In this document: positions 45,838 through 56,539 of the stretch, one piece after another
Numbering within the stretch: the first letter of the stretch is position 1
Layout of the letters: each line of letters opens with the position of its first letter
Position numbers and translations under genes: made by a program
The notes under the pieces: model-generated
Told to the model about the DNA's origin: nothing
Databases searched by the model: none
The model's input: the letters and a program-made list of their open reading frames with translations, nothing else
Source of the DNA: Rhizopus sp. PT2906
Lineage: Eukaryota > Mucoromycota > Mucoromycetes > Mucorales > Rhizopodaceae
Length of the DNA stretch: 64,000 nt
Assembly: GCA_025529335.1 (NCBI GenBank)
Contig: JAMYHX010000020.1
Location: 62,001-126,000 of the forward strand
Reading direction: 5' to 3'

Positions 45838-47108
45838 TCATTTCAAGGGTTTGGCAGCTCGCGTGTTGTTCACATAACGACTATAAAGAGCACCGGTGTC
45901 CGAAGGATCCCAGCTTGATCGGGTCATGCCGGAAGAAGGAGATGGGAGTTTGTCACCAGCTATCTTGCTTTTCTTGAGCGTACGACATTGAGCACTGCTG
46001 TGGCTGTGGTTCTTGTGGAAGGAGCAATACCTGTTGTTGGATGATTTCTTGTAAGGTTGAGAACGGCTACGAGCAACACAAGGAATAGAGCGTCTCTTTT
46101 TAACAGAGCAGGAAGAAGAGGAAGCCTTGTTGTTGATTTTCTTGGCGAAACTGATGACATAGTCTACCGAGTAGTGTTTTCCCTCGGAGGCTATCAATAG
46201 GTCAAGGCTTACCGCTCATGGAGGTCTGCAGAAAGTCCGGCCATGAAGCAAACGAAAAGAGCAATAGGTTCCTTCACACCAGAGAGATAACGCAAGACCT
46301 TGAATCTGTAAACGTACTGTTCAACAGATTCATTAGGTCCCATCGTGATTGTCAATAATTCATCACATGAATTAGATATCTCTACTGGGGGAGACATACC
46401 AAAACGGGTAACGAACGCATACTTGAAGAATTTCCAAGTAGAATTGGGTTTCGTCTCCCAGTATGCATCGAGCCATGGACGTTGCTCACAAGAGAGATAA
46501 ACAGGAATCAAGCGACGCCAGTTACTATCGTAATCAAGACCATGGCTGGAGAGAGCATCTTCAAAACGTTTCAGACGGGCCCTAATATCACTAGCAACAG
46601 GAGATCTTCTGTCAAAGACAGAACCTCGCCATTGCATCATGGGTAAATTATCCGGAACAACGCAGGGATGACTCAATGCTGTATGCATAATGGTGGTGGT
46701 TGCAGTGACATCGTATGCAGAAAACACGTCGATGGTATTTTTGAACATTTGAAGATGTTCTTTATGAGCCTGTAATTCCTTAGTAAGTGTCTGTTCAAGA
46801 TCACTACTGATGGTGACCGTGTGAAGACGGTGAGTAAGAGAAGCAATAAGAGCAAATAATTGCAAGATGAGAGCTCTCAATTTGTAACAAAGATCAGTCA
46901 ATATCATTGCTATAGGTACGGAACCAACAGCAAGTACGTTACTTAATGAAGTGGCCTCGAAAGGCGCAGACTCAGAGAGGATATCATCAGCGCTCATGAT
47001 CGAATCAAGAGACACTGGATTGGTAGCAGGTACCGTAGTAGAAGTCATGGTGGTATTGGCTTGATGCTGGCTGATAAAAGACGCAGCAAAAGTAGAAGGT
47101 TTAGTCAT
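45838..47108 (-). pseudogene. LTR-retrotransposon gag relic (frameshifted)
   Basis: Two minus-strand frames, 46209-47108 (299 codons) and 45838-46197, belong to one Gag-like protein broken by a one-base shift near 46200. The first contains a helical N-terminus and the capsid-like block ..WLDAYWETKPNSTWKFFKYAFVTRFG.. with ..ESVEQYVYRFKVLRYLSG.., typical of retrotransposon Gag. The second is basic and has a C-H-H-C zinc knuckle CSFHKNHSHSSAQC, the variant common in Ty3/gypsy-type Gag. No protease, reverse transcriptase or integrase follows in the window, and no LTR pair was found, so the copy is incomplete. The ATG at 47108 lies close to a separate transposase relic on the other strand. Confidence 0.75.
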
Positions 47109-47208
47109 GATACAAAAAAAACAATTTTAAAGAATGAAAGAGAGAGCTGAGTGTTACAGGTTTTGAATAAATCTGTTATTAGACAGTCACACAAAATTGA
47201 TTTTGATA

Positions 47209-48301
47209 CGGCCTTAAAAATAGCATTAATCAAACTAAATATGTCAAGCCAAAATACATCAGATAACACCCAGAGCTCTTACCAAAAACGCGAAACTAAA
47301 AAATACTGGGGATGCTTTTGGCCGATAAAGTTAATTTCACCTTGTGTCGTATTTCTGATATAGTCCAGATGCCCAAGAGTAGTGTCCAAAAAGTTATTGA
47401 TAGAATTTGTGAGGTTGGATCTTCTCTCCCAAGAAAAATACCTGGGGCTTCAAGAAAGCTTTGCGAAAGAGCTCAAAGACACTTGAAAAGAATTATAAGA
47501 AGCCCATTTGCGTCTTACGATTCTGTAAGATTCGAATTACAGCAAGCTGAGATTACAATCTCCCGACAGACAGTAATCAACTACTCGCGGGAAATGGGCT
47601 TTAAATCGTACTTTGTTGCACATAAGCCATCTCTTACAGAAGCAAACAAGAAGAGAAGATTCTGCTGGGCCTTAGATCATGTCGACTGGGCCCAAGAACA
47701 GTGGGAAAGCGTGGTTTGGTCGGATGAATCACGCTTTACAGCGGAGGGATATGACGGTGAGGCCAGAGTTATTCGTAAAGTCGGCGAAAGATACGAGGCT
47801 CGTCATGTTAAGCCCACAACAAAATGGGGGCACGAAAGTGTTATGATATGGAGCTGTTTTTGGGTAAGAGGCTTTGGGCTTTTGGTGATCGTTGATGGTC
47901 CTGAAAACCAGGACGTGTACATTGACATTTTGGCCAAGAGCTTTCACCCTTGGTTCAAAAAACTGGTAGATGGAAAAGAGAGGGACTTTATCTTCCAAGA
48001 AGATGGTGCAAGCTGCCATGCTGGCGGCTACGCGAAATGGTGGAAAGAGGTCCATCAAATAAGACGTTTTGAACACTGACCTGTCCAAAGCCCGGATTTA
48101 AACCCAACTGAGCATTTGATGGGCTCTTGAAAAACTTATCGAGAACAAAAGGGCCACCATTAACAACATCGATGATTTGAAGGAGGTCTTGAATGACCAA
48201 TGGAGAAATATAAGTGTGGACCTTGCACATCGCTTAGTTGCAAGTATGAGTGATCGATGCCAAGCGGTTATCGACACCAAAGGTGGGCCAACGAAGTATT
48301 G
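47209..48301 (+). pseudogene. Tc1/mariner-type transposase, inactivated
   Basis: DDE transposase of the Tc1/mariner superfamily. The main frame (47312-48079) has an HTH region (RISDIVQMPKSSVQKVI), then SRQTVINYSREMGFKS, the first catalytic Asp in WSDESRF and the second in FIFQEDGASCH. The third catalytic block is present downstream (SPDLNPTEH) but is cut off by a TGA where a Trp codon is expected, and a second break follows as an extra base at about 48119. The N-terminal part lies in another frame (47239-47340). At least three lesions make it non-functional. I did not find clear terminal inverted repeats or a TA duplication. Confidence 0.82.
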
Positions 48302-49498
48302 AAATAAAATGAAAATATATTATTATTAAAATAGACATGTCAAACTTCCTTTTTATCACAGACAAAAAGTCGATTTTTAATGAACAGGATGAGCAATAAC
48401 TCTTTGAACTTATGTTGGGTTGTTTGTCGGATTATGAAGTTTTAAATGCATAATCTTGAGAGCAGCAGTTGAGTGTCTCTGATATACTTGCTATTGTTGT
48501 ATTTGGTATTGTAATAGTTAGACAAGAGAAAAGAGATGATAGCACAATCTATATTTTTATATTCGGTAAGACAGAACGGAGAACTCGTGTTACAAGCCAT
48601 AACGATATTTGTTAACAAGAGAATAATCTTTAATATCTTATTGATTCATATATGGTTATTAACGTGTAAGAACTTTACTTTCAGTGAATATCAAAGTGTT
48701 ACCCTTCCAATTATAAAAGTGAGGCTTCTAGTTCATTTATATACAAGTGAGCCTCTAAACTGATATAAGAGATATATAATGTGTAAATACCACAGATTAA
48801 TTGGTTTCCAGTTCTACAAGCTTGGTCAACGTTATGTGCCCCCCTCTTGCTCAGAACTTGAAAGTGAAAGAAGATTGCATGCTATTAATAGTGAGATAAA
48901 AAAAAATTTGATGAGAGACTGACAGCTTGTTAAGTTGAAATAATTGTCCACATTGATGCGATTATTATTTCAGAAATGCATAAAGAAAAGAGTGGCATTG
49001 TTGATAAATGGATGAAAGAAGAAGGAGGAAAAGCGAATCAGCTCTAGTAGAGTCATTAAGGAATAATCTAAAATCTACACTCCCAACTTGTCTGTTTTGA
49101 ATCAAAAGTACAGCATCAACACCAACAGCGTATTAACAATGGATATTACTTACAAGCGTTTGCCAGAATGATGATAAATCTCAGGATCAGTGAGATAATA
49201 AAACATGAATTGACTTGACGCGTCAAATTTGATCTTTTTAGCATCATACTGTTAACTTATCATAAGCAAAGATGCATGAATGATTGAAAATAAACTCAGT
49301 AAGAGGAATAATGCATACATCTTTTAATCAAGCAATGGACTCAATTACGTAAACACTGGTCAAAAGAACATATGCTGCTCTTGATTCTATTTGGGGCAAT
49401 TCTAACAAGATCATGATCTCCGTCCAACCAATCACTTTAACAAAATGAGTACAAGGCAACATGCAAGCAAGTGGCGTAGGCATATTTCCATTCAAAGC
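48302..49498. other. Intergenic/decayed repeat region
   Basis: AT-rich with short broken frames; one piece near 48800-48905 (..YVPPSCSELESERRLHAINSEIKKN..) looks formerly coding, family unknown. No intact gene or RNA gene. Confidence 0.4.
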
Positions 49499-49775
49499 TC
49501 ATTCATTACGATAATCAAGTAGTACAAAGGGCTGTACAGAATGAAAACAGTATGCAGGCAGCCGAACGTCATGCCAATTGAAGTTTGAGTAACCATACCT
49601 TTAAAAGACACTCACAATTGTCAATAGAATCTTCTCCCCGGATAACAGGAACGTATTTTCGGTCCTTTTTCTTCATCAATTGACTGAATTTGGCCCTTTG
49701 CAAAATTGGTATCGGCGGAATTGACCTAGTTGTAAATAAGTTACGATTATTTAAACGTGAGATCATAGACGGCAT
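49499..49775 (-). CDS. Small basic protein, possibly mitochondrial
   Basis: Short gene on the minus strand that I do not recognise. Exon 1 (49599-49775) begins MPSMISRLNNRNLFTTRSIPP, an Arg-rich, acid-free N-terminus like a mitochondrial presequence, and continues to DNCECLLK. A GTATGG donor and a CTGTACAG acceptor (intron 49532-49598) join it to exon 2 (49499-49531), ending ..PFVLLDYRNE. The result is about 69 residues. Without splicing the frame ends at 49569. Function unknown. Confidence 0.45.
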
Positions 49776-50075
49776 TTTTACTCAATAAGGGAAAAAGCCA
49801 ATAGCTACGTCCTATTGTTCATTGTGCCCATTGTTACCTTTCTCTTTGCTACATACTATTTCTAATAAACGGTTACAGATATAATTCATATTGTCGAAAA
49901 ACAAACAGAAAAAAAATAAACACGTTTAAAACCTGGGTAGTTTAGGGAAAGGGAGAGAGCTACATCTTGGATACTTGCCCTTTTTGTCCTCGCATATGCC
50001 AAATTCAGATTAGTTCCGCATATAACAATATAAAGCGCTTTATCTTCTTTTCTTTCTTCTTTTTCATTATTAAAC

Positions 50076-50576
50076 ATGTTTGACAAATACCCCGCAGGAA
50101 CTTTAGTTGTTACTGTTAGTAAGTTTGTTTTAGTGAAACAATAGTCAAGTGAATTGAACCTTGTGTCTAGTTGAAGCTCGTAAACTCAAAAGCAAGGACT
50201 TGATTGGAAAGAATGATCCATATGTGTAAGTGACATACGTCCCTCTTTTTCTTGATGGTTACTTATACCATAATCTAGTGAATTGTGGCTTGATGATAAA
50301 TATAAGCAACGTACAGCCGTGATCAAGAACAACAATAATCCTGTTTGGAATCAGACATTTACTTTTCCAATGGAAGAAGGAGGAGATAAACATAAGCTTT
50401 ATTTTAATGTTCGCGACAAGGACACATTTGGTTCTGACGATATCGGAGACACTAAAATTGACTTTAAAAGCGTATTTAGTGGTATGCCTATTGACACTTG
50501 GGTCGACTTGCCTGCCAAATTAGGCTTAACAAGTCATGGTGAACTTCATGTGTACATCCAGTTTATGCCTCAATAA
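50076..50576 (+). CDS. Single C2-domain protein
   Basis: 131-residue protein consisting of one C2 domain, from exons 50076-50118, 50171-50225 and 50279-50576. Ca2+-site residues appear in loop 1 (KDLIGKNDPYV) and loop 3 (RDKDTFGSDDIG); the core WNQTFTF lies between. Such minimal C2 proteins bind phospholipid membranes in a calcium-dependent way; partners are unknown. There is no transmembrane segment or extra domain. The first intron follows the first strand (GTLVVTV), a usual place in this family. Confidence 0.88.
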
Positions 50577-50739
50577 TCACTAATAAAAACATTATTATAA
50601 TTGCAATAACAATGGATGTTTTTAATTTTTAGCTTGTGTGTCAACTGTAAACAACGCACAAGCAATATATATGCTCTGTAAGGCATTTTAATGATTTATT
50701 AAATACGATAAATGATGGATCCAGTCCAGACAGAATATA

Positions 50740-50961
50740 TTACATACCGCCGCCAGAGCGACCAACGTCAACAAGGCCCAGACCATTATTAACTTTTATC
50801 CATTTCTTTTGAAGTACCTCATCAATCATTCTATGATTCTTCATGTATTCAATATGAGCTTCAGTAGGCTTTGTAGTAGCACGGATATAGGTAACATAAC
50901 CAGCAAAGGAAGTGATTGGAACGAGAACAAAAGAAGCAGTACGAGGAATAGCGGTGATCAT
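50740..50961 (-). CDS. Small hydrophobic-N-terminus protein (73 aa)
   Basis: Single-exon frame with good start context. The N-terminus MITAIPRTASFVLVPITSFAGYVTYIRA combines an Arg with one hydrophobic helix, like small inner-mitochondrial-membrane proteins. It continues with a charged helix (TEAHIEYMKNHRMIDEVLQKKW) and a Gly-rich end. I do not recognise the family. It is convergent with the C2 gene, 163 bp away. Confidence 0.5.
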   Translation of the reverse strand: MITAIPRTASFVLVPITSFAGYVTYIRATTKPTEAHIEYMKNHRMIDEVLQKKWIKVNNGLGLVDVGRSGGGM

Positions 50962-51999
50962 TATTTTAATTACAAATAAAAAAAAGAAGCGTATACACTA
51001 TCACAGCTTTTTATATAAACTCTTTTTGACTCTTTACCCCCTGTGGTTTCCCTCGTGACATTATTTATCCAATGATCAACCCATATCCTAAACCCAGAAA
51101 GATTGAGCTCATTACCCATTCTGAACTGTTATCGATCGCACTCTATTTTTTTGTTTGTTTGTTAAAAAGCACCAAGTACGCACGATATTTAAACTAGGCC
51201 AAATTGGCATTTAACCTTAGTCATGGTATGAGCTCATCACACATTGTGTTTACAGTACCGATGAAAAGTTTGTAAGGCTTACCCTTATAAACACACGCAT
51301 GACCTAGAAAGGCCAATCAGTGGACAGAATAAAAACTATATTATAGAGGGGGTCAATTCCCTTGTGGAGAATGAGATCACATCAATGATGTCAATCCCCT
51401 GTATTCATCATATATCAACTCTGTTTATATGATGTGACAATAAAAGCCTTCACTCGTCAAAAGGATAACACATTTCCATTGCTACGCTGTCTTGACATTC
51501 TTTTATTGAAAATTTATAAAGTAACAAATAAAGCATTCAATATAGAACAAAAAAGAAGATCATTCATTAATTCATCATAAATATATAGCAAGTGTATTTA
51601 ATCATGTCAATCATGCGTATTTTGTTTTTCCCTTTAACAAATAAAGAGTATATCTATCGTTATCACAAGCGTCAATTAAAGCCCTTAAATGGGATACTGA
51701 AACCCTTGAAAGAGTGAGATTAGGGCTGATATAGAAGAACCAGTCTGGATTAATTATTGTAAATCAATCTGTAAAGCCCATCCATTCTTGTTGCAAGTCT
51801 AATCTCGTGTCTTGATTGTAATGGCAGTAAATATTTCCGGTACTATATCCAAAGCTACAATTTTGATATAATCCACGATTTCTTTCCCATCCCCTTTACC
51901 CTCTCACATTTATACTTCATTATATCTTTTGATTCTCTTCTTTTCTTTTTTCTTTTTGTAAGCGAATAGGCAACACATTCCTTTTACTTTTTCCGAGAA
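50962..51999. other. Intergenic region
   Basis: No gene is supported. It includes the second copy (near 51429) of the short repeat also seen near 43020, and a pyrimidine-rich promoter stretch before the KRE9-like gene. Confidence 0.5.
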
Positions 52000-52850
52000 A
52001 TGAAACTATTATCGACCATCCTTTTCATCACCTCACTTTCTTTTCAGTACATTCATGCCGATATGGCACCCAGTTATCCTGAACCAGGCACGGTATGGAA
52101 AGCCGGTCATCAATATGAAATCGTTTGGGGTAAGATAAGCATGTATCTCAGCTTACATACTTAGTTTGTTGAATAGAGAATGACCATCATGGTTCTATGA
52201 ATGCATGGAAAAAATTTAGAATCGGTAATATTTTCAAAAGAGTATATATATATTTCGAGCTAAATTTGCTCCTCAATGATTAGATTTTATGACAGGTGAC
52301 AATGATCACCAAAGGTTCTTGATGAATGTGGCTCGTAATTTAGACGCTACCAAGACCACTTCGTTCAACTGGACTGCCCCCAAAGTATCGCCCGCTGCTC
52401 CTATCTATTTCTTTATGTTTACTAATGGTAAACAGTGAACTAGACATTGCCAAGCAACGACAATATAACTATCGCTTATAGATAAGGGCGAAAATGCATG
52501 GACCACGCGTTTTGGTATAACTGGAGAGGATGGAAAACTAGCCAAACCACAATACGCTACTCAGCCTGATGGTAAATATATAAAAGAAATAGAAAAAGGA
52601 AAAGGAGAATTGATATCGTTTAGGTTCAAAGATTCCTTGGGGCGTTGGCAAGATTGTGAGGACTGACGATGCAGCCTCAGGGCCCTCACCAACTTACTAC
52701 ATGACACCTGCTCAATCCTCAGTTTTAGCTGATAATGCTGCTGTTGTCATTGCTGTTTCCGAAGCTACAAAACGCTACTCTCTGCCTGTGGGATATATAC
52801 TCATGATGTTTGTTATCATACTGTCAAGCAGCGGTTTATTCACAAACTAA
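52000..52850 (+). CDS. KRE9/KNH1-like GPI-anchored wall protein
   Basis: Secreted 212-residue protein from exons 52000-52129, 52177-52224, 52284-52427, 52482-52571 and 52624-52850. A signal peptide (MKLLSTILFITSLSFQYIHA) leads to a beta-sandwich of the KRE9/KNH1 N-terminal family (PEPGTVWKAGHQYEIVW, FNWTAPKVSPAAPIYFFMFTN, AWTTRFGITG). Fungal proteins of this kind act in beta-glucan or surface assembly. The C-terminus is a hydrophobic helix (GYILMMFVIILSSSGLF) after a small-residue region, consistent with GPI-anchor addition. All four introns are phase 1. Confidence 0.85.
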
Positions 52851-52875
52851 AAAAAATATATATATGTATATCATT

Positions 52876-54482
52876 TTACATTTCCATGGCATTGTCTACC
52901 ACCATGGCGTCTTTGAATTCATTAAACATGTACTGATCTTGATACTCTTTCAAGTATTGAACTGATCGCTTTTCATCCAAGAAGAGAGCATAGACTCTCT
53001 TAATATCCTGAATATCAACAGCGGGTGCCTTTCTCTTTTTTGCGACCAAATTGGCAGCTGTGATCAAGTGAATAGCATAGCGAAGTGAAGTCTCTTGTCC
53101 AATACGCGTCAGGACATCCTTGGCGTCATCTGTCATTTCCACATTCTCTTCTTGACATCGAATATTTAAAATCTCTCGAACTTCTTTTTCTTCATAAGGA
53201 CTGGTTGAAATGATGAGCATACGATCCAGTAAATCAACAGGAATACCGTGAGGAGACTTGTACTTTGTGCCACGAATATTTGTGATGCCTCGGTTGGATG
53301 CCATGATGACCACAGGTGCCATATCATCTTCCAGAGCACGGTTCAAGAATGAAAAGCATTCAATGTCGAGCATGTGCACTTCGTCAATAAAGAGCACACC
53401 AGGTATAATCTCTGCTTTGCCTTCCTCTCTCCATTCTGCAACTTTGGCATTGATCTGATCTCTGACCTCTTGCTTGATTTCACCTGTATCTCCTGAGAAC
53501 AAGGCCAAAAAGCCTTGTGTTCGACTGTTAATCACATCGATTTCGTGAAGTGAAACGGTATGAACGACCTCCTTTCTCTTTTGTAATTCTCCTTCGGGGC
53601 ATTGAACGAATTTTGTCTATGATGATCAGTTAAGTAATGACACATTCTCATAAAATGGACTTACATCAGATCCCATAGCGTCATAATCTCTTGCTCTGGC
53701 ATAGGAGCGTCCTAATTTTGTAATTCTTCCAGATGCTTTATCGATAGCAATAACATCGCCTGCCATCACCTTTTCCTTATTCAATGATTCGATCATTTTA
53801 TTACCAAGGTCGTAAATAGTTTCCATATCTGTGGTCTTGAGAGTCAACTTGCCAGTTTTGGAACCCTATAGAAATAATTAGTATAGCGTGTATATATATA
53901 AAGCGAATAGATAACTTACGCCTGTGATGGATCTATCGATTTGAATTTCTACCACTTCACCCTCGATCAATTCAGACTCTTCTTTGATACGTACACCGAT
54001 CGAACGACGGAATGCTTGTGTAAGTGCTTCCGTCTTTGACATTTCCAGAGAGAAGATCTCGGAAGCAGCAAGCATAGTAAAAGGTACATCAGTGCCAAGA
54101 GCTATATGTATATGAGTGCATTGTATTAATATATTATTATTATTATTATTATTATTACCTTGAGCCATAGCCATAGCAATGGCCGTTTTACCAGTGGATG
54201 GTGGACCAGCAATCAAGACTGCACGACCTGCGATTTTACCGGCCTGAATCATTTTTAAAATGACACCTGCAGCTTTACGTGCCTTCACCTGTCCAACCAT
54301 GCCTTGAGAAGAAGCACGAGGTTCGAGAGCGTCATTAAGACCTAAACCTCGAATGTGAGAATGAGCACCCACACGCTCCATTCTTGTTAATTCTCTAGTT
54401 TCAGTAGAAGATACGCTAATGGGTAACGACTATAAACAGATTAAGAGAAAGATCTTTGAAAATTATAGTTTGTTTTTACCAT
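52876..54482 (-). CDS. RVB2: RuvB-like AAA+ ATPase 2 (reptin)
   Basis: RVB2/RUVBL2, partner of RVB1 in the hexameric helicase-like module of INO80, SWR1, R2TP and TIP60-type complexes. Exons 54480-54482, 54159-54429, 53920-54101, 53665-53865 and 52876-53616 give 465 residues, the family norm. The first coding exon is just the ATG, immediately followed by a GTAAAA donor; exon 2 supplies the usual N-terminus (..TETRELTRMERVGAHSHIRGLGL). Walker A is GPPSTGKT, Walker B LFIDEVHMLD, sensor ASNRG, and the arginine finger lies in the DLLDRMLI region. Without the ATG-only exon, translation would have to start at an internal Met and lose 17 residues. Confidence 0.95.
54125..54158. repeat. (TAA)n repeat at the RVB2 intron 2 donor
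   Basis: On the minus strand the donor GTAATAATAATAA.. runs straight into seven or more TAA triplets, so the 5' splice site is part of a trinucleotide repeat. It matches the repeat type found in the ECL1-like intron. Confidence 0.85.
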
Positions 54483-54779
54483 TTCTTTGCAATTATAAAA
54501 GGAAGAGAAGAAGAAGAAAAAAAATTCGTGTCAAATCGTGACTATGACATTACTATTTTAAGAACTCTTCATTTTGTGCCCCGTCTATTGGGATAATAGT
54601 GGTCAGAGTTTAGATGTTTAGTTTGATCCACAAGATAGTGTTATTGTTTACCTTGTAAATATTTTGGAGATTACTATCTATAAGAATGAACAACATAAAG
54701 ACTACAATACAGGCTCATATAACGCGTCACGGTCCATTCTGGTTGGCCTGTTTGCATATAAAAGATGTTGTTTGTAATA

Positions 54780-55039
54780 ATGAACTCTTTCTTAGAGACT
54801 TATTACACACTTATTTACGGTGAAACAGCCTTTGACGATGCATATGATCAAGCTACAAAGGTTAGTTGCTTTATCACATAACAATAGCATAGGTTTAATG
54901 GTCTATATATTATTTTGTTCAGTGGTTTGTAAAAGAATCAAGTAAATCTAAAGAGAATTTTTTGTCAGTGCTCATTAGAAAGTGCGCAGATGCGTATTAT
55001 ATAGTATGTCGCAACGCATATATATGTAGATCGCGATAA
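54780..55039 (+). CDS. Putative small protein (65 aa)
   Basis: Two exons (54780-54860 and 54923-55039) separated by a GTTAGT..TTCAG intron give MNSFLETYYTLIYGETAFDDAY.. continuing WFVKESSKSKENFLSVLIRKCADAYYIVC.., 65 residues. The peptide is helical and well composed, with no known domain. It is divergent from RVB2, about 300 bp away. It could also be the first part of a longer gene whose later exons have decayed. Confidence 0.35.
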
Positions 55040-55326
55040 ACAAGCTGATTTTGAGAAAAGTCAAATATGTCCCAAAGGTAATTGGCTTTTTAAGACGATA
55101 AATTAGGCTACTTTGCTACTGTTTATAAAATGCACCCATGATACAATGGCTAATTTAGGATAATAGAAATAAGCAGCGTCAGATAAATAATGGATAACAA
55201 TTTCTTTACTTTTTCTATCCTCTCTCTCTCTCTCTCTTTTTTTTTATCCTAAAATGTGTTTGTTTATTCAGCATAAAATGCCAAATTAAGCGCATACAGT
55301 TAAATGACCGCATAACACTCTTTTTT

Positions 55327-55361
<35 letters not shown>

Positions 55362-55381
55362 CTTTTTCTATTATATAAATA
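55040..55381. other. Promoter region of the TDA10-like gene
   Basis: Contains a CT dinucleotide run (about 55220-55240) and a T32 tract (55330-55361) that ends about 20 bp before ATG 55382. Such poly(dA:dT) directly upstream of a start codon usually excludes nucleosomes. Confidence 0.55.
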
Positions 55382-56443
55382 ATGTATCAGCAATATGCTA
55401 TATTACCACAAACTAAAGAATCATTATCACACATCTTGAAGCATTACTCACTCTTTGTAAACGACAGAAAGCAACGTGGACTGGCTGAACAACCGATGAT
55501 TGTAGGAGTATCAGGGTGTCAAGGCAGTGGTAAGACAACTCTCTGCGACACATTAACCTATTTATTAAAGCAAGAACCATATCAACTGAGAGTTGTCAAT
55601 TTCTCGCTGGATGATGTTTATTTGACTCACCGAGAGCAACTCGCCCTTGCTCAAAGATATCCAGAGAATAAATTATATCAACAACGAGGTCAAGCAGGTT
55701 CACACGACCTTACTTTGGCTACTGAGACATTTAAAGCACTCCTAATGAACCAACCAAGTGTGTCTATTCCTGTTTATGACAAATCATTATTTGACGGTCA
55801 AGGGGATCGATTACCTAAACAAGACTGGAAGCAAGTCAGAGGACCGTTTGATATAGTTCTCTTTGAAGGCTGGATGTTGGGATTTCGACCAGTAGAGGAA
55901 AAGACATTGGAGGTCATGTATAGATCGAGACAGACACTTCAATCTGTCAGGTTGGATGATTTAAAAGTGATGAACGAAAATTTGAAACGATATGAGACTG
56001 AACTTTATCCCTATCTTGATCTCTTCATTCATCTTTCTCCTCTCGATATACAGCAGGTCTATCAATGGCGATTGGAACAAGAACATCACATGAAGATGAC
56101 AAGAGGCGTGACTGGACTATCAGATGAAGCAGTTAAACAGTTTGTGAATACGTATATGCCCGCTTACGAACTATATCTACCACAATTAAACACAAAGAGC
56201 CTGTTTGAACAAAGCGACAAACAAGATCATCATTTAAAGATTGTATTGGATCGGGAACGGAAAGTAGTTCAATCTGAGATTTTATTACAAACAAGCAATA
56301 CGATACAAAAACGACAGACAGGATGGATCAATAGAAGGTACTTGTTTGTCACTTGTTGTGTCTTAATGATTGGAATTATGGGATATAGACGCTCAAAATT
56401 GTTTGACAGTGTGTTTCGTGTTTATGATAAAATTAAAAAATGA
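55382..56443 (+). CDS. TDA10: TDA10/glycerate-kinase-like P-loop kinase with C-terminal TM
   Basis: Single-exon 353-residue kinase of the TDA10 (D-glycerate 3-kinase-like) family. Walker A is GVSGCQGSGKTTLCD (residues about 42-56); the downstream VNFSLDDVYLTH, the GQAGSHDL loop, IPVYDKSLFDGQGDR and VLFEGWMLGFRPV complete the family pattern. Known members phosphorylate D-glycerate or act as ATP-dependent kinases of uncertain substrate in cytosol or mitochondria. Unusually, the last 35 residues form a basic-flanked hydrophobic helix (YLFVTCCVLMIGIMGY) followed by a short basic tail, i.e. a tail anchor not usual in this family. Confidence 0.85.
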   Translation: MYQQYAILPQTKESLSHILKHYSLFVNDRKQRGLAEQPMIVGVSGCQGSGKTTLCDTLTYLLKQEPYQLRVVNFSLDDVYLTHREQLALAQRYPENKLYQQRGQAGSHDLTLATETFKALLMNQPSVSIPVYDKSLFDGQGDRLPKQDWKQVRGPFDIVLFEGWMLGFRPVEEKTLEVMYRSRQTLQSVRLDDLKVMNENLKRYETELYPYLDLFIHLSPLDIQQVYQWRLEQEHHMKMTRGVTGLSDEAVKQFVNTYMPAYELYLPQLNTKSLFEQSDKQDHHLKIVLDRERKVVQSEILLQTSNTIQKRQTGWINRRYLFVTCCVLMIGIMGYRRSKLFDSVFRVYDKIKK

Positions 56444-56539
56444 CGTTATAAACGCGCATTTTGTGTACCTCTTTTTTTTTTATCTTTTTCTTTCTTTTCT
56501 TCTTTACTCATACCACTTTTTTTTCTTTTTGTCTTTATC

